Positions 12,633-25,394 of a stretch of 64,000 nt of DNA are shown in pieces. The stretch covers positions 6,435,458-6,499,457 of the forward strand of contig NC_066851.1 in the NCBI RefSeq assembly GCF_001640805.2, read 5' to 3'. Every line of letters begins with the position of its first letter. Position 1 is the first letter of the stretch. A model generated the notes under the pieces. It worked only from the letters and a program-made list of their open reading frames with translations. It had not been told where the DNA came from and did no database searches. The translations under genes were made by a program, and so were the position numbers. The stretch is from Lates calcarifer (taxonomy: Eukaryota > Chordata > Actinopteri > Centropomidae).

Positions 12633-12788
12633 AGCAATTTGAGATGCAACAATTCTCCAGCAGATGAGATAAATAGTGAACAGACAACAGAGAAGGATAC
12701 ATATAACGGGGTCAAAGAAACATAATAACTGGAAAGAATAACTCCAAGGATACTAGATTTCCATTAAGAGATTATTCTGCATGAAGGC

Positions 12789-12811
12789 AAAAAAAAAAAA
12801 AAAAAAAAAAA
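12789..12811. repeat. Poly-A tract, 23 bases
   Basis: An uninterrupted run of 23 A. No retroposon body is recognisable directly upstream, so this could be a simple homopolymer or the tail of an unrecognised retroposed fragment. Confidence 0.9.
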
Positions 12812-14887
12812 CTTGGAGAGAAAAAGAAATACAAAGAAAGACAGAGCAAAAGACAGGTTTAGAGACCGAATGGGAACCAAAGCTGGAGTGATATTAATAT
12901 TTCCTGACAGGCTCAGCAGTCATTTCCCAGAACTGTGCTTTTCCAAGAGGGCAGATTGTATTCAACATTTATACATTATGTATGCATTGACAGCAATGAC
13001 AAGAGTGATCATGTTTCTCTGACAAGAGCGTGGAGGTAGCACATAACAATAAAGTGACTAGCAGTGTATTTATATTGTAAAAAGCATCACTATGTAAGCC
13101 AGTAGGAGACACTTAGTATTTCTGTGTACCTTTAAGTGATCATTAGTTACACCACAGCAGTGCTAGAGCTTTCAAGGTATTCCCTGTGAAGCATAAATCT
13201 CATCTTTGCATTTTTTGTCAAAGTTAGTTTTTGAGTGTGGCAGGGTCTCATTGCTGTTCAATTACAGCCGCATTTCTAGCACCCTAGTTTTTCATGACAG
13301 CGCCACCTAGAGAACTGGTTAGGAGGTGCAGGTGCATGCAACTCACTGTGATTTGCACCAATCAGGTATGGTGCATCACACCCTCCTTCCCCCTCTCTGT
13401 AAAGTGCAGCATACAGGCTTTGTAGTGTTGATGATCTAAAATTGCAGCTTAATGTAGTGTTGCAGTCAGGGTAAGTAGCTGTAGCTAAGAGCAAAATTTA
13501 AGTGGTGCAAATGTAATGATAATGTCTTTATCCATACTATACCATACCATATCATTAGTTTTAAAAGGCATATATAAAAGCTTGCAAAATCTGTGGTATT
13601 GCATCATATTCAAGTCATCTTATTACATGTTAAGCATGTTGGTCATGGTCCTTTATTGCTGAATAAGATTGGTGATACCATTAACAGTGTAAAGCTTTTT
13701 CTACTGTTCGATACCAGAGTGAATGATATCAATGAATCCCCATGGTTCATGTTATTAGTGGAGGTTAATGGAGGTCACTGCGATGTAAATGGGATTTCTC
13801 CTTCTCTTAAGTTCCCCTTTACATTTATACTGCATGTAACTCTACATGGACTGAGCCTACCAAACAAAGTTATGTCACAAATGTGTTATTGTAATTGTGT
13901 TACAGATGTTTTGTGAGCTCACGTTGTCATTCAAATATGTCCATGTCATTCATTATACACCAAGTGAACCCAACATGAAGAAATGATAGTATGCAGCAAA
14001 TTTATTTGCATAACAGTATTCATTAACATCTTTGTTTAGGAACAATCCTGCTGTTACACTGGATTAAATAGAATTAAATTGTAGCATGTTCCCCAGGTGA
14101 CTGAATGTGCCAGTCATCTCTACACACATGAATGGTTTATATGAATTACCACATGATATACTGTGTATCGTCAGTAAACTAGTGTCTTCCCTATGACATT
14201 GATCCCTCTGCTCTGTTACTTCAGAATCTGTAATAACTCACCTCACCCACCCCCCATCACCCATCTGTCAGTTCATCAAGTTGCCAGTTTTTCCATATCA
14301 AACACAGGGCTGCCATCCCTCTCAATACACCTACATATACAGACGACTGATGACTGACAGCTGATATGTGAACATCACATCACACATTCATACATTCAGC
14401 ACCACGCCTTGCCAGAGATGTGACAGAAATCCTATTACAGAACGTATATCAGTATTATTGACTAACGCAAAAATGCAAATTTATATGTATGAAATGCATT
14501 TTTTGATGATGCAAGCCTGTCAAACACTGAATTAGCATGCAGGGAGCATTGATGAAAGTTACACTGTGGTGTCAAAGTCACCTCAGAGACATACATACAT
14601 ATTTAATGCCAACTTCGCCAGACTCTGTCACAAAACCACAGGCCTTGACCTCTTAAAGGTTAGCATAGTTAGCATTTAGCTGTAGAGAAAATTTTCATTT
14701 GCTAAAAGTGAAGTGACTTCTAGAGGTGACACAATGGCATATTGAAAGAGCGCAAAGACTCTAAAAAATGAGCCATTACTCAACTTTTTCCTTTGCCCAT
14801 AACACCCTGTAGTCTAATTTCTGTGTAAAGAACTGGGGGTGAGTTCTCAGGATTGCCTGCTCCCGAGTGCTTTGTCACAATAAAAGT

Positions 14888-14912
14888 CTCCTGCACTGTA
14901 GCAGTGCAGGAG
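14888..14912. repeat. Perfect 11-bp hairpin with 3-base loop
   Basis: CTCCTGCACTG (14888-14898) and CAGTGCAGGAG (14902-14912) are exact reverse complements around TAG. No T-run or gene end adjoins it, so I assign no terminator or microRNA role. Confidence 0.9.
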
Positions 14913-14914
14913 CA

Positions 14915-17900
14915 GTGTATTAACTCTACACAAGAACCAAAAACAGAAAACTTTACCTCATGAAGACAGTTTGGCCAAACGTAAGTTGGACTGATGTCAG
15001 GGGAAACCTAGGGCCAGCATTGACATTGGCCAGTATTTGATTCATGGAGGGACCTTCATCAGGTTTTGGAGATCAAAACCAACCCGGAGCTGGCTCGCCT
15101 AACATCACTGCAAAACCTGTGAAATTTATGTGATACTGTGGTTTTAGCTGACTCATACTTTCTGCTAATTCATTCAAACTACTGGGGATGATCTGGCAGG
15201 TAAATCAGGAAACTTGCCATTTGACAATGACTTTCATCAGCTAACAAACCAACGCCAGATCTTTGCAGTGTGACTAAGTTACAGCTACTCAGCTAACCTT
15301 TGCTTGTTTGCTCAATAACGTTAGCACCATTGTTGGACTCCAACTCATGCACCCCCAGCAAGTACACAGTGAGCGCTGGCAAAGAGACTGACAGGGTCGA
15401 TAAGAACTTTATGGATGCTTGCACCTGACTACTTAGCAAGTATGCGCACAAATGACAGGACACAGGCTGCAGTTCACTTGGCAGCCACAGGTGTCAGTAA
15501 TAACAACGGCTTTCTGATTTCTCCATACAGAACCTTTAAGGCTGTCACTTTTTATTAGAAATCACAACTATCACAGTTCAAACACTGGGAAAAAATGAGG
15601 TAGCAGAGGCACTGCTAACAAATGCAACAATTTTAATTCTACCATATATTTTGGGATTAGGTTATGTGGAGTGTGTACAAATTAATTCAAACAAATTACA
15701 AGCTGGTTCAAATTTGTGTTGAAAAAGTGACAGCCCTAACACACCAATAATGCCATACCAACGTCCCCATCAAATACAGTAAGCTAGCCGACTGACAATT
15801 ACCAGCTGGCTTTATGTTAGTTTAAGCATATATAAGTTATAAGTTTATAAGTAGACGTCTCAGTGTGAGTTTGTCTGCATTAGTTAGTGTGCAAGCCATA
15901 GTGTTATAGGGGAAACCTATAAAATTTGTGGCCAATCAAATGATGTAACCATCAGTAATAACAGTGATGATCAAAGTTAGCACAGATATATTTCAAGCAA
16001 TCATATTTTAAGCATGTTCCTCTCTGTCTCATGATAGTGTGTGTCTATTATCTGATGTTGTAAAGAGGTACAGGAATATTATGGGGGATTTCTGTCCCAT
16101 GAAATTATTTTAATCAACTGAAAACACACATTTTAATCGTTCATTCTGGCCTCCAGAAATTAGTTTTCTGCAGTTTCTGCTTTTCAATTTCTCTCCCTGT
16201 CTACAAGTATGAATATAGTCAGAGTTTTTAGTTAAAGCCGAAGCAGCTATGAAGCACAAAGTCCTTGTCATATCTAAAAATCATACACAATTTTTCTTTT
16301 TTTTTTTTGTTGTACTAAAATGTGTCATGATCTGTAATATGCTGTGCATCCCCCTGTGTTCCTGGCCCCTTACATTTCTTTCATAAGCTGATGTGGAAAC
16401 AAAAGCACATGAAGGGGTCAGTGGGGAAAACAAGTCAGTTTTTCTCCCTCCCTGTGAAGTTGATTTTTTTCATCTGCCAGCAGCGAGAACATGTAATCTC
16501 TGGGTGTGATAATTAATAAAGGCAGACTGAGCAACATAGAAAACCTTTCACACACAGAGCAACTTAAGGCTTTTATGTTGTTGGAAGACCGACATGTTAG
16601 AGGAGCTCACATTATCAGACTACAAAGGTTCGGCCCTGTCAAAGCCTACCGTACACAAAGAAAAAGCGGTATAAACAGCTTATTAAGAGACCTGGAGATG
16701 ACAGAGACAGAGAGCATGTCAGCCATGCTGGCATATATTTACCTTTTACATTCTTATCCAACAACAAAGGCTACAGGTTTAGACACACCAACAAAGATAC
16801 AAGAGAACAAACAGATTAGAGATGGACAAAGAAAGAAAGAGAGGGGGAGAATCTGCTGCTGTCTGTTTTACAGTACATGTCGGCTATCCCATTGTTATCC
16901 AGTTCAAAGACTGCTGACAAGCAATCTTCAGTGGATAAGGGTGATGGGCAATGCAAGCTGGCTTTCTGTCTAAGTACTTTTGGATCTATCTTTTATTATA
17001 ACCGCTGAATGAAAGTAGTACACTAAAAAAAAAATCCTTATTTGTCCAAAAACTTTGCTCAGTGTACAAACTTTAGTACAGTGGGAACGTATTGTCAATA
17101 AGGCAATTATGTGATAAATAGCTATAGAGAGCATTTTTGAAAAAAACATAACCGCATGATTGCACAGAGGAGCAGTTCAATCTCATCACCCTCGGGTGTA
17201 AAATTGATATAAACTCTAAACTTTTATTCTTAGATGGTCAGATGCTCTTTCTATATCTCCCCATAGACATAAATTAATGCTTTAGAATACAACCAAGTTT
17301 ATTTTGTCCTCACACAGAATGCAGTATGGCAAAAATAACTGTCTACAAAGTAGAACAGTAACTTCCCTGTGGAAATCATTTAATACTTTTTTTGCTTACA
17401 TTCAGAAATCCTATTCATTCAGATGATATAAGTCCATCTGCTTAGGGTTTTCTTTTATCTGATCAGTTCAGTTGTTTCACCTGATAATTAGATGGAGAAA
17501 GATGCTGAGAAGTTCACAGCACAGACACTTTAACAGGTAAGGGGAAAACTTGATCAGGAGACACGTTTTAGGGCTGAACTTGTTTCTTATGAAATTAGAA
17601 CTAGAGCTGAGGTCTATTAGTTACGCTGTAGGAGGGGTGGAGAGTGGGGATGGATAAAGGCTGTAAAAATGCTGTGTTGTGTCTCTTTGGGTGACACTTG
17701 TTTTAGTGTGAAGCACTATTATCCATTGCAATATTTGGCCTGTAGTTATTTTTTTAATCCACTTCATCCTCTGACGCACCTCCTTATTGTTGGTAACATG
17801 TTGAGTCTCCCCCCAAGTTAAGCTCATCTTGGCGAGCTTGTCATTTCTCACCAGGCCAGTTTTGTTCTTCCTCAATTTCTTTTGCCCACAAGTCCATCTC

Positions 17901-18425
17901 AGCACAAACTGTTTGTTGCCTCCATTCAAAGCACATGCTCCAGCTATTGCTGTCTCTGCCTTATTTCAGAAGTGTGGCTCTTGCTTTTAGTTGTTCTGTA
18001 TAATTCCAAGTGGGATCTTGTTAAGCCAGAAGATGCCAAATTTGACTAGTCCGCCATCACACACTCACGTGGTGGTAACATTAAGTAGTAAACACACTGG
18101 TGTACATAGACACTGATTACTACCTGAATCAAAGTAAAGTGTTGTGATAATTTTAGAATACAGGAAGCCTGTTTGTCTGTTTTTGTCAGATTTGTGTCGT
18201 TAACTTTGACATTATGATGTCCGCTGACTCAAGCTATTGCACTGTATGTATACTATGTACACTGTATGTATAAGCATTATATTTCTTTTTATCTGTGGTG
18301 TTGAGGTTTAAATACTAAAAAGCTAAATTCCTGTCAGTAAATCAGCACTTTTTAGTTATAACAACAGAGTGAATTACATTAATACAGGCATATCTAAGGT
18401 GCCAAAAACCTTGGAGTGAGCAAGC
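14915..18425. other. Unrecognised AT-rich DNA
   Basis: No repeat family or gene is recognised. It contains the longest frame not explained by a repeat, 155 codons at 16506-16973 on the plus strand. That frame is low in motif content, with a basic middle and a Cys-rich tail, and has no recognisable domain; I treat it as chance. A near-perfect 20-bp tandem duplication (CACTGTATGTATACTATGTA type) lies at about 18240-18272. Confidence 0.5.
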
Positions 18426-18430
18426 AATTT

Positions 18431-18670
18431 CTGTTCCAACAGGACAATGACACTGAGCACAAAACCAAACACTGGAAGAGCTTCAAAGGAAGGAGGTTAC
18501 CGAGCCTGAGTGGCCCAGCTGAAGCACAGTCTTGAATCTTGTTGAGAATACATGAAAGCACTTGAAGATTGCTTTTAGACAGATGCTCCCCATCCAATTT
18601 GATTCAGACTGAAAAAAATCTGTATTCAAGAACAAGAGGAAAATCTGTGAATATAGATGTACCAGCCTGA
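18431..18670 (+). pseudogene. Tc1-like transposase fragment (decayed)
   Basis: FQQDNDTEHKTKH corresponds to the FQQDNDPKHTAK block around the second catalytic Asp of Tc1 transposases. After a one-base frame change, PEWPS followed by VLNLVENT matches the EWPSQSPDLNPIENLW block that carries the last catalytic residue. The sequence continues as KHLKIAFRQMLPIQF, matching the usual following segment. At least three stops and a frameshift make it inactive. No terminal inverted repeats are seen, so this is an internal scrap. Confidence 0.82.
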
Positions 18671-18674
18671 TACA

Positions 18675-20000
18675 TGTACATGTCTATGTTTAACTATTAT
18701 TAAATGTGCAAAACTGTCTAATAATCTGTTTTGATCATCACAGGATATTTTGTGAAAATATTAACACAAAAATCCCAGTTTTATTCAACTCTAAAGTCAG
18801 CCTGCACATGGTGTATGTGTGTGTCTGTGTAATGTGCACAGACAGGCATGTGTGACACTGAAATGTCATAATGTCTCACAGAGGGTCTAAGTTACTTCAA
18901 ATAGAAGAAAAACTGAAAACCTGAACTGAATCTCACAACATCACCTGTCTTCAAAAGACTGAACCTAGAGAGGCTGTATTGTAGTAAGGACACAGTGGAC
19001 ACTTCAAGCTCCCAGCGCTCACATTGTTACACACCTGAATCTTAGTGTGCTTATAACAATACACAATATATGGACATCTGTCCAAATGTCTTTTTTTCCA
19101 TCTCTTTTCTGTTATCTTGGGCAAATAAGAAATTTCAAAACTATTTCCAAAAAGTTACCTGTGGTGCGTAGTTAATTGTTAAATGAAATGTGCAAGCCCC
19201 CCACCGGTTCAGTACAAGTAATAACTTGTGTTTTCTAAGTAAATCATTCTTCTCTATATTCCCTCTCTCTTCTTTCTCTCCATTCACACTCACACTCTGG
19301 GTTGATGACTCATGACTGTGGTTGCATGCCCATGTGTCTTGAGGCTAAATAATAGGACGCTGCTGTATGTTATCTGTTGGCTGAGGGCAGGTTACAGACA
19401 CACACATACACACACACACACACACACTAACTTATCCAGCTGGATCAGCTCATACAGGTAACAGACAGCACAGGGACATACAAACATATCTGCAAAAACC
19501 CATGTACATCGTCACACAGGAACACACCCTCTACAAAATGTGACTTTAACACCACCACCATCCACACACTCACACACTCTCACACTATGTTTTACAGCTG
19601 CTTGCTGATTCTCAATGCCATCTAGGACGACTGATGAGAGCGGTGCACTCCAATCAAATTCCTGAGAGAAGTTGTCAAGGAGAAGAAGAAAATCGATGGG
19701 TACTGCTCTTTGTCTGGAGAAAATCAAACAAGTGCATATGCCAGAACAACAATTTACAGCCATTTCAAAAGGCACAGAGAAAAAGCAGGAAAAAAATCCA
19801 ATTGCATTGTTTTATTCTGACATTGCTTGATGGACAGAAAATGGCAATTGTTTAAAAAAATGGCTTAGTCAAACCATAATGCTCTCTTTTTCTTTTCTTT
19901 TTTTGTAACACCACCTGAAGTCTACCTACTTTTTGTTTCATGTTAGTGATTATTAGAGGGGAGGTAAGAAATCTTTCCAAATTGAGATCTTTGTCTTAAA
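18675..20000. other. Unrecognised DNA
   Basis: No gene is recognised. It contains a CA microsatellite (listed separately) and short frames without motifs at 19512-19775 (minus) and 19634-19855 (plus). Confidence 0.55.
19397..19428. repeat. (CA)n microsatellite
   Basis: CA dinucleotides with a single TA interruption (CACATACACACA). Confidence 0.9.
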
Positions 20001-20428
20001 GGTGCTATATGTACTTTTTTTTATTGCTACATAACCAACATTAGCATTTACAGATGTTTACCTTACAGTCAATAAGAATCATTGCAGGTTCAAACTTTCA
20101 AACCTCAAACTTTACTTGCCAGAGTTGTCTCCAGCAGTGGAAAGAAATGCCAATTTTAACTCTTGTTTTGCTTTTATTTCTATCACTTAAGTTAGCATGT
20201 TAAATGAGCCCTGGCCTGTCCTATCATTTAAAACCACTTTGTGATAGTGAGTCACTATAGTTTCCAGTCTGCCCTCAGTCCAACATGAGAGGATGAAATA
20301 GTAGTGGTGCCCAGGGCTATTGTTTCCTAACAGCACCAATGGCTGGAGCCCTTGATAAGTAAAGAGCTGTTAATGCTAACATTGGCTATGTAGTGATGGC
20401 AGAAACTTACATATCAGTATACGTTGCC
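20001..20428 (+). mobile_element. Family A inverted-repeat element, copy 2 (fullest)
   Basis: The left arm (about 20024-20052, GCTACATAACCAACATTAGC then ATTTACAG) is matched in inverted orientation by the right arm (about 20366-20399, GCTAACATTGGCTATGTAGT and flanks) with about six mismatches in 29. The similarity continues weakly outward to about 20003 and 20425. The internal part aligns with copies at 8.4, 57.8 (inverted) and 59.0 kb. There is no coding capacity, so a MITE-like non-autonomous DNA element is the best reading; the superfamily is unknown. Confidence 0.6.
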
Positions 20429-20429
20429 A

Positions 20430-21040
20430 TCATAGCTAACAACCAACAACACATATACAAGGAGTAGAAGTTCTTCATCCTGCAGTGCTAAAAACACCAC
20501 AGTTATGTGCTCTTAGCAACAACGAGCTCATGGATTGTCACGATAAACAACACCTAGAATAAGACAAAAAACCTGTCATCGCTCTAAGGTGCTGCAGATT
20601 TATTTTTCTCTCTCCATGAATAACTTTTCCTTTTATTTTACTCCTGAATATACCAATAAGCTCACTTGAGACGCTTCAATGGCACAAGTGTTTCAGACCT
20701 TCAGTTTCATCCAGAATGTCAAGGGGAAGAAGAAAATTATGTTGTAAAATTCCTCATGCTCCCAAATGGAAAGGCAGGCTTCTGCAAAGGATGTGACTGT
20801 GTCAAGAGATTTAAGTCAAAGCTGCATGTAGAAAATGATACTGACATTGCCCAAGGGGACCAGCCAGGGAAAAACAGCAGACTTTCTGTGAAACAAAAAA
20901 TGCTACTTAAGGGAAAAGTAGAGACAAGACGATGACTTTAGAGATAAACGTACGCAGTTGTTACTCCTGGCAAAGGGAGTGAAGGTGACTTAGTGTTGTA
21001 TCTTCCTTCATACTGTACAACACTCCCATGTACATCACAT
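20430..21040. other. Unrecognised DNA with an 89-codon frame
   Basis: The frame at 20666-20935 includes GFCKGCDCVKRFKSKL. It has Cys pairs but no recognisable zinc-finger spacing and no splice or regulatory context. I do not call it a gene. Confidence 0.4.
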
Positions 21041-21789
21041 TTAAAGCTGCGATAACCTTTTAAATATATGATGAACCCATGGGGAATCATTACCCAGTTC
21101 TGCTAATGAGTTATCACAGGGTTGTGTTTGAATAACATGCTGTGCGCTTTCAGTCAGATGGACTCTACAGGCCTCTTTTATTGTACAGTGTCTTTTAGTA
21201 TATTTGGCATCATTGTTTAGGTTGGTCCAAATTTCTGTTTTCATCATTCATGGAGAGCGAAACTAAGCTAAAAGGATAGTAAATACTGGAATCAGATAGC
21301 CAAAAACACAACTCCAAATGCTAATATTCCTCTGTGTCTATTGGATGTGTAAATAACAGATAATATGTTAGCAATTAGCAAAGTAAACTGCTAACATATT
21401 CACTCCCAGCAACTCAGTAAGGTGGAAATACATCAGTGTGTTCTCCACAAAGCCCACTATATTTACTAGCTAGTGGCTACCTTTGTCAGTGTGTCATTTG
21501 GCGTTAGAGAGGAGCATACAGTGGATTTTTTTGAGCTTTTTGCTAAAGACAGCTTCCTGCTGCAGATGGAAACAAGGATGATGAGAGTGAGACTGAATCA
21601 AACAGTTAAGTTGCAGGCCATAAAACCAAAGCAATGAGCTTTCAGACATTAAAATGCTCTGTAGAGCAGAGGGAAACTGCAGAGCAAGGTGATAATTCTC
21701 TGTGGACTTATCACTATGAGCAACCATTCATATTAGATATAGTTACTGGGCCCATTGTTAATATAAAATATTGTTTAGAGCAGCTTTAA
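21041..21789 (+). mobile_element. Family B inverted-repeat element, nearly complete
   Basis: The block starts TTAAAGCTGC (21041-21050) and ends GCAGCTTTAA (21780-21789), an exact 10-bp inverted pair. Both ends can be read as a TTAA target duplication around AGCTGC...GCAGCT. Internal landmarks shared with other copies are CCCACTAT...TACTAGCTAGTGGCTA, TTTTTGAGC...CCTGCTGC, GAGAGTGAGACTGAA, AAACAGTTAAG, CAATGAGCT and TTAAAATGCTCTGTAGAG. It contains no transposase. I recognise the interior as a common teleost dispersed repeat; the superfamily is unassigned. Confidence 0.65.
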
Positions 21790-21794
21790 GTTCT

Positions 21795-24700
21795 AGATTT
21801 TAATTAATTCCCTGAGGACAGTCTCATAAAACTGATTTGGGTTCAATTAGTTTATAAATAAAATGAATTTGTTTGTGCTATTCAGTGTCAACTAGATAAC
21901 AACCCCTGTAAAATTCATTGTATTTATAGACAATCATCTCCCATCTGGAAATTGAAAAAAAGGATATGTTTGACTCACATCTGATAGCAAACAGCTATAA
22001 TAATGTTTGTCATGCAAATATTAACACAAACGCAACCCTCCAAATGACTCCGCTAACAACAGTATCCTCACCCGTTGTTTTCCTCTCAGCTATATTCTGT
22101 CCCATCTCTCCCTGGTGCTTCTGTGTCTGTGAATGTCTATCATGTTATTATTTTCTTTCAATATCAACACATATTGTTGGTGAGTGTTTTTCAAGTACTT
22201 ACTAACTGCTGCAAAAATGTGCATCAGTTAGTCATTTTTGTTGACACAAAATGTGGCAACAAGAAAAATATCTGATGTGTTAACTGTTTATCAAAGATGG
22301 GAATTTCACTCAAGTTGAGAACTGTGAAAAATGAGCTGTGGCAGCAAGGACACAAAAGTGTACCTATACATAATACAAAAACTTCATCATCAAACTCACA
22401 TCATCATAATGACTCTCTAAAATACTACAACACTGATGTTTTACAATTTTACATACAGGTCTTGGGTAGTGCTAGTTTGAAAATGAAAATAATCTGGAGG
22501 TATAGAGTTAGAAAGAAGTGAACTCACCAGACCTCTGTAGCCCTTTCTTTATCTCTGCTTGAGGCTACAGGCTACATTAGCCACTATTAGCGTAACACAC
22601 CCAAATCTCTGATTAAATTGTTGGCTGTCTAGTTGCATTGGGTAATAGAGATGGCAGCTTTTGGCGATTTAAGAGGAGTCCGACAATGTTGTAGGAGTGC
22701 TCAGTTAAAAGCATTTTAAGATGCTTTTAACTATATGGACAACATTTATATTCATCAGCATTGAGTGTGATTCACTGGTATATTTACCATAAATAAATAT
22801 CCTAGAGAGCATAAGCCTCTGTGGGAGTGCCACTCAAAACCATGACTGTCTTTTTCAAATGTTGCTTTGCCTTTTCTTTTGTCCTCAGCTTTGTTAAAGT
22901 CTGTAAACCAGTTCAGTTGCTCAACACCAATATTGAGTCAACTGGGTTGAAACACTGTAAAATGATGTGGTCGAGTCTGGTGGAGTCTGGTCAATCTTTT
23001 CAGTGGTGGTAGGTAATCATATCCAGTTGAAACAATTAATCTAAGTTCAAATGCAACTTGGGAAATTGTTTTACCAACTAATTTATCTGTGATTTCCTGT
23101 CCATCTGTCATGTGTATATGGAGACATGCAGAATCAATTCTTGGTCTTACTTGCAGACATCTGTTGTGATTTCTTTTTTCCACTTGAAGTCTCATCTTTT
23201 TTTTTCTGACCTTCACCACTGTCAGTTTATTCAATGGAGAGATTGGTAGTTATGACACCAATGGAAGCAGATGTTGCTAGTGTATAGTTTAATAAGAAAC
23301 ATTATGAATATTAGGGGCCAGGAGATTCATTTTTCTCCTCTGTGACTACCACTTAAATGTTTTGTTTTTTTCATTTAACACTGGAAGTGAAATACATATG
23401 TTGGCTGCCAGATGTAGAATAAATTTAGATATGAGACAATGGAAGATACATCAGCTGTGAGGGGAAAAACATGTCTTACTTGTCTGTACGGATGAAACAC
23501 ACACATACACATACACATGTCCTCTGTTGCTGTCACATTGTCAGCGTCACTCATTCAATCCCACAACCCAAGTTTCTCTTCTATGCCTTTCGCCCACACA
23601 CATGCACACACACAAATATGGAGCAGTTATTATATCTGGCTGCCAGTGCTCGGTGACTTTCAATTAACTCTTAACTAGACTTTTAATGAACTCTGTCTGC
23701 TTTCATAAAGAGATGGAGCCAATGAGTTGATGGCATCGAGGTGCTCGTCAAGCCAAACCAGAGGAGGAGCGGTATGGCTTAACTGACTCTTTAACAAGCT
23801 CATCAAAGCTCTGAATTGTCTTGTTAACTGAAGGGCTGATGAGTAGAGCAGTGGTTGTAAGATCCTGGTTCAAACAGAGATACCTCGCAGACAACTGACC
23901 ATGAATGATGATAGGAGATGATTTCTCTTGTAAAATATGAAGTTTATATTATAATATTTGGGTTTTTTAAGTGCCTCGTTACTATTTTCTTGCTCTGCTC
24001 TCATTCTACAGACCCTAAATAATTGTACAGTCGGAGTGAACAGAGGCGAGGAAAAGAGAAATATCACTGCCTTCTCAGCGGCAGAAAATACACCATGCAG
24101 ATCGACCCTGACTGCATTAATGGGTTTAGTTAGGATGAGTGGCCATCTGTTGCAGATGTCTTCCCTTTACAGCATGTGAGGCTAATTTGGGTCAAAATCT
24201 CTTTAATACTGAGCTCCACACTGAGTTCACACCTGTCCAGGACTATAGAGCAGGTTTTCACTTATACCCTCTCTAATACACATAGCACATTATACAACAC
24301 ATCCATTAGAAATCTATATTATACAATGAGAATCTGTAACATATTTTTATTTTTTTTATTTTTTTTTTGCCTTTCTGTCATTTGCTTCACTTCTGGGGGG
24401 TGGTAAACCCTCTAGATATTACTGGGACATTTCTTTCAAAGCACTTTCAATGGCACATCTACTTTTATTTATTCTGAGGAATCTCTACTGCAAATCAATT
24501 TTTCTGCATTGCACGTAACAGTATTTTCCCCCAGGAGGACCTTCCAGTCACCAGATTTGTACCTTTGATTCAATTTGTGTTGTATACTATAACTACTGTC
24601 TGATTTGTTATGTCAGTGACCCAATCTGGACTGGGACTACCTTATCCACATTATGCAAACAACAACAGTTTTAAAAGCTGATGTTCAATGGTGGAACTAT

Positions 24701-24850
24701 CTAATATCAGGAAGTTAAGTTGTCTCAGTAAGCCGTGGCACTGTGACAGTGAGCCAGTAAACCAACCAGACCTGATGCCAAGTCAGCTAAATGGAATTAT
24801 ACCTGTGCTTTTGATACTGTGACATGTCCTCTGTGAAAAGGGCCTGATCT
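21795..24850. other. Unrecognised AT-rich DNA
   Basis: No gene is recognised. There are short CA runs near 23497 and 23598 and T-rich sequence at 24341-24368. The frames at 21966-22275, 22938-23234 and 23958-24406 have no motif. Confidence 0.55.
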
Positions 24851-24999
24851 TAGTTTAGCAAAAACACTGGAAGCTAGGAGAAACACTTAGCCTTGCACAA
24901 ATTTCAAAAATACACAGAGCAGCACTGCTAAAGATGAAAGCCAGGCTAACTGACGCTAATCTTCTCACCTGGCTGTCTGCAAGAAAGAGAAATACATTT

Positions 25000-25240
25000 T
25001 CCAAGATGTCTAATCTTTTGGCCACTTGGGGGCAACACAGCACACATTTAGGAGACGTGGAGCAGTATTAGCATCCATGTGTCATGTTTCAAGCAAACGG
25101 AAGTCCAATATTCACTCCTCTTTTAGCACAGTTTTGTTCTTTATCAACTTTTTCTGACTGCTTTAGCTGCTCAACGCACCACTATGTGGGCCAGCTAGTT
25201 GCTAACTGTGTGTGTCCATGGCTTACAGACCATAAAAGTT
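25000..25240 (+). mobile_element. Family B-related repeat, partial
   Basis: Segments such as GGCCACTTGGGGGCAACACA (25020-25039), GTGTCATGTTTCAAGCAAA, CCAATATTCACTCCTC and CACTATGTGGGCCAGCTAGTTGCTAACTGTG match teleost repeat copies I recognise. The last one aligns with the CACTATnTnnnCTAGCTAGTnGCTAAC landmark of family B. The 3' part is missing. Confidence 0.45.
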
Positions 25241-25367
25241 AAAACAATGCCAAAACACTACATAGAACTGTGAGGTGAAGAGTCCAGTAATAATTCTCAA
25301 TGGGTTTATTGCTACAATGACATCTTTCACATTACACATAGTCATGTGATGTAGCTTTCTGAGATGC

Positions 25368-25387
25368 AAAAAAAAAAAAAAAAAAAA
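25368..25387. repeat. Poly-A tract, 20 bases
   Basis: Uninterrupted run of A. Confidence 0.9.
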
Positions 25388-25394
25388 CAAACTC

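Larger units (their letters stand above)
12160..14885. other. Unrecognised DNA with simple repeats
   Basis: No gene or named repeat family is seen outside the simple repeats listed separately. Open frames at 13276-13494 (minus) and 13593-13916 (plus) have no recognisable motif. Confidence 0.55.

Noticed and set aside
16506..16973. 155-codon plus-strand frame as a protein-coding gene
   Set aside because: No recognisable domain, no codon or splice context, and composition changes abruptly along it. Among six frames of 64 kb, one chance frame of this size is not surprising.
23840..23885. tRNA-like B box (GGTTCAAAC) as a tRNA or SINE
   Set aside because: No matching A box at the right distance and no acceptor stem or tail.
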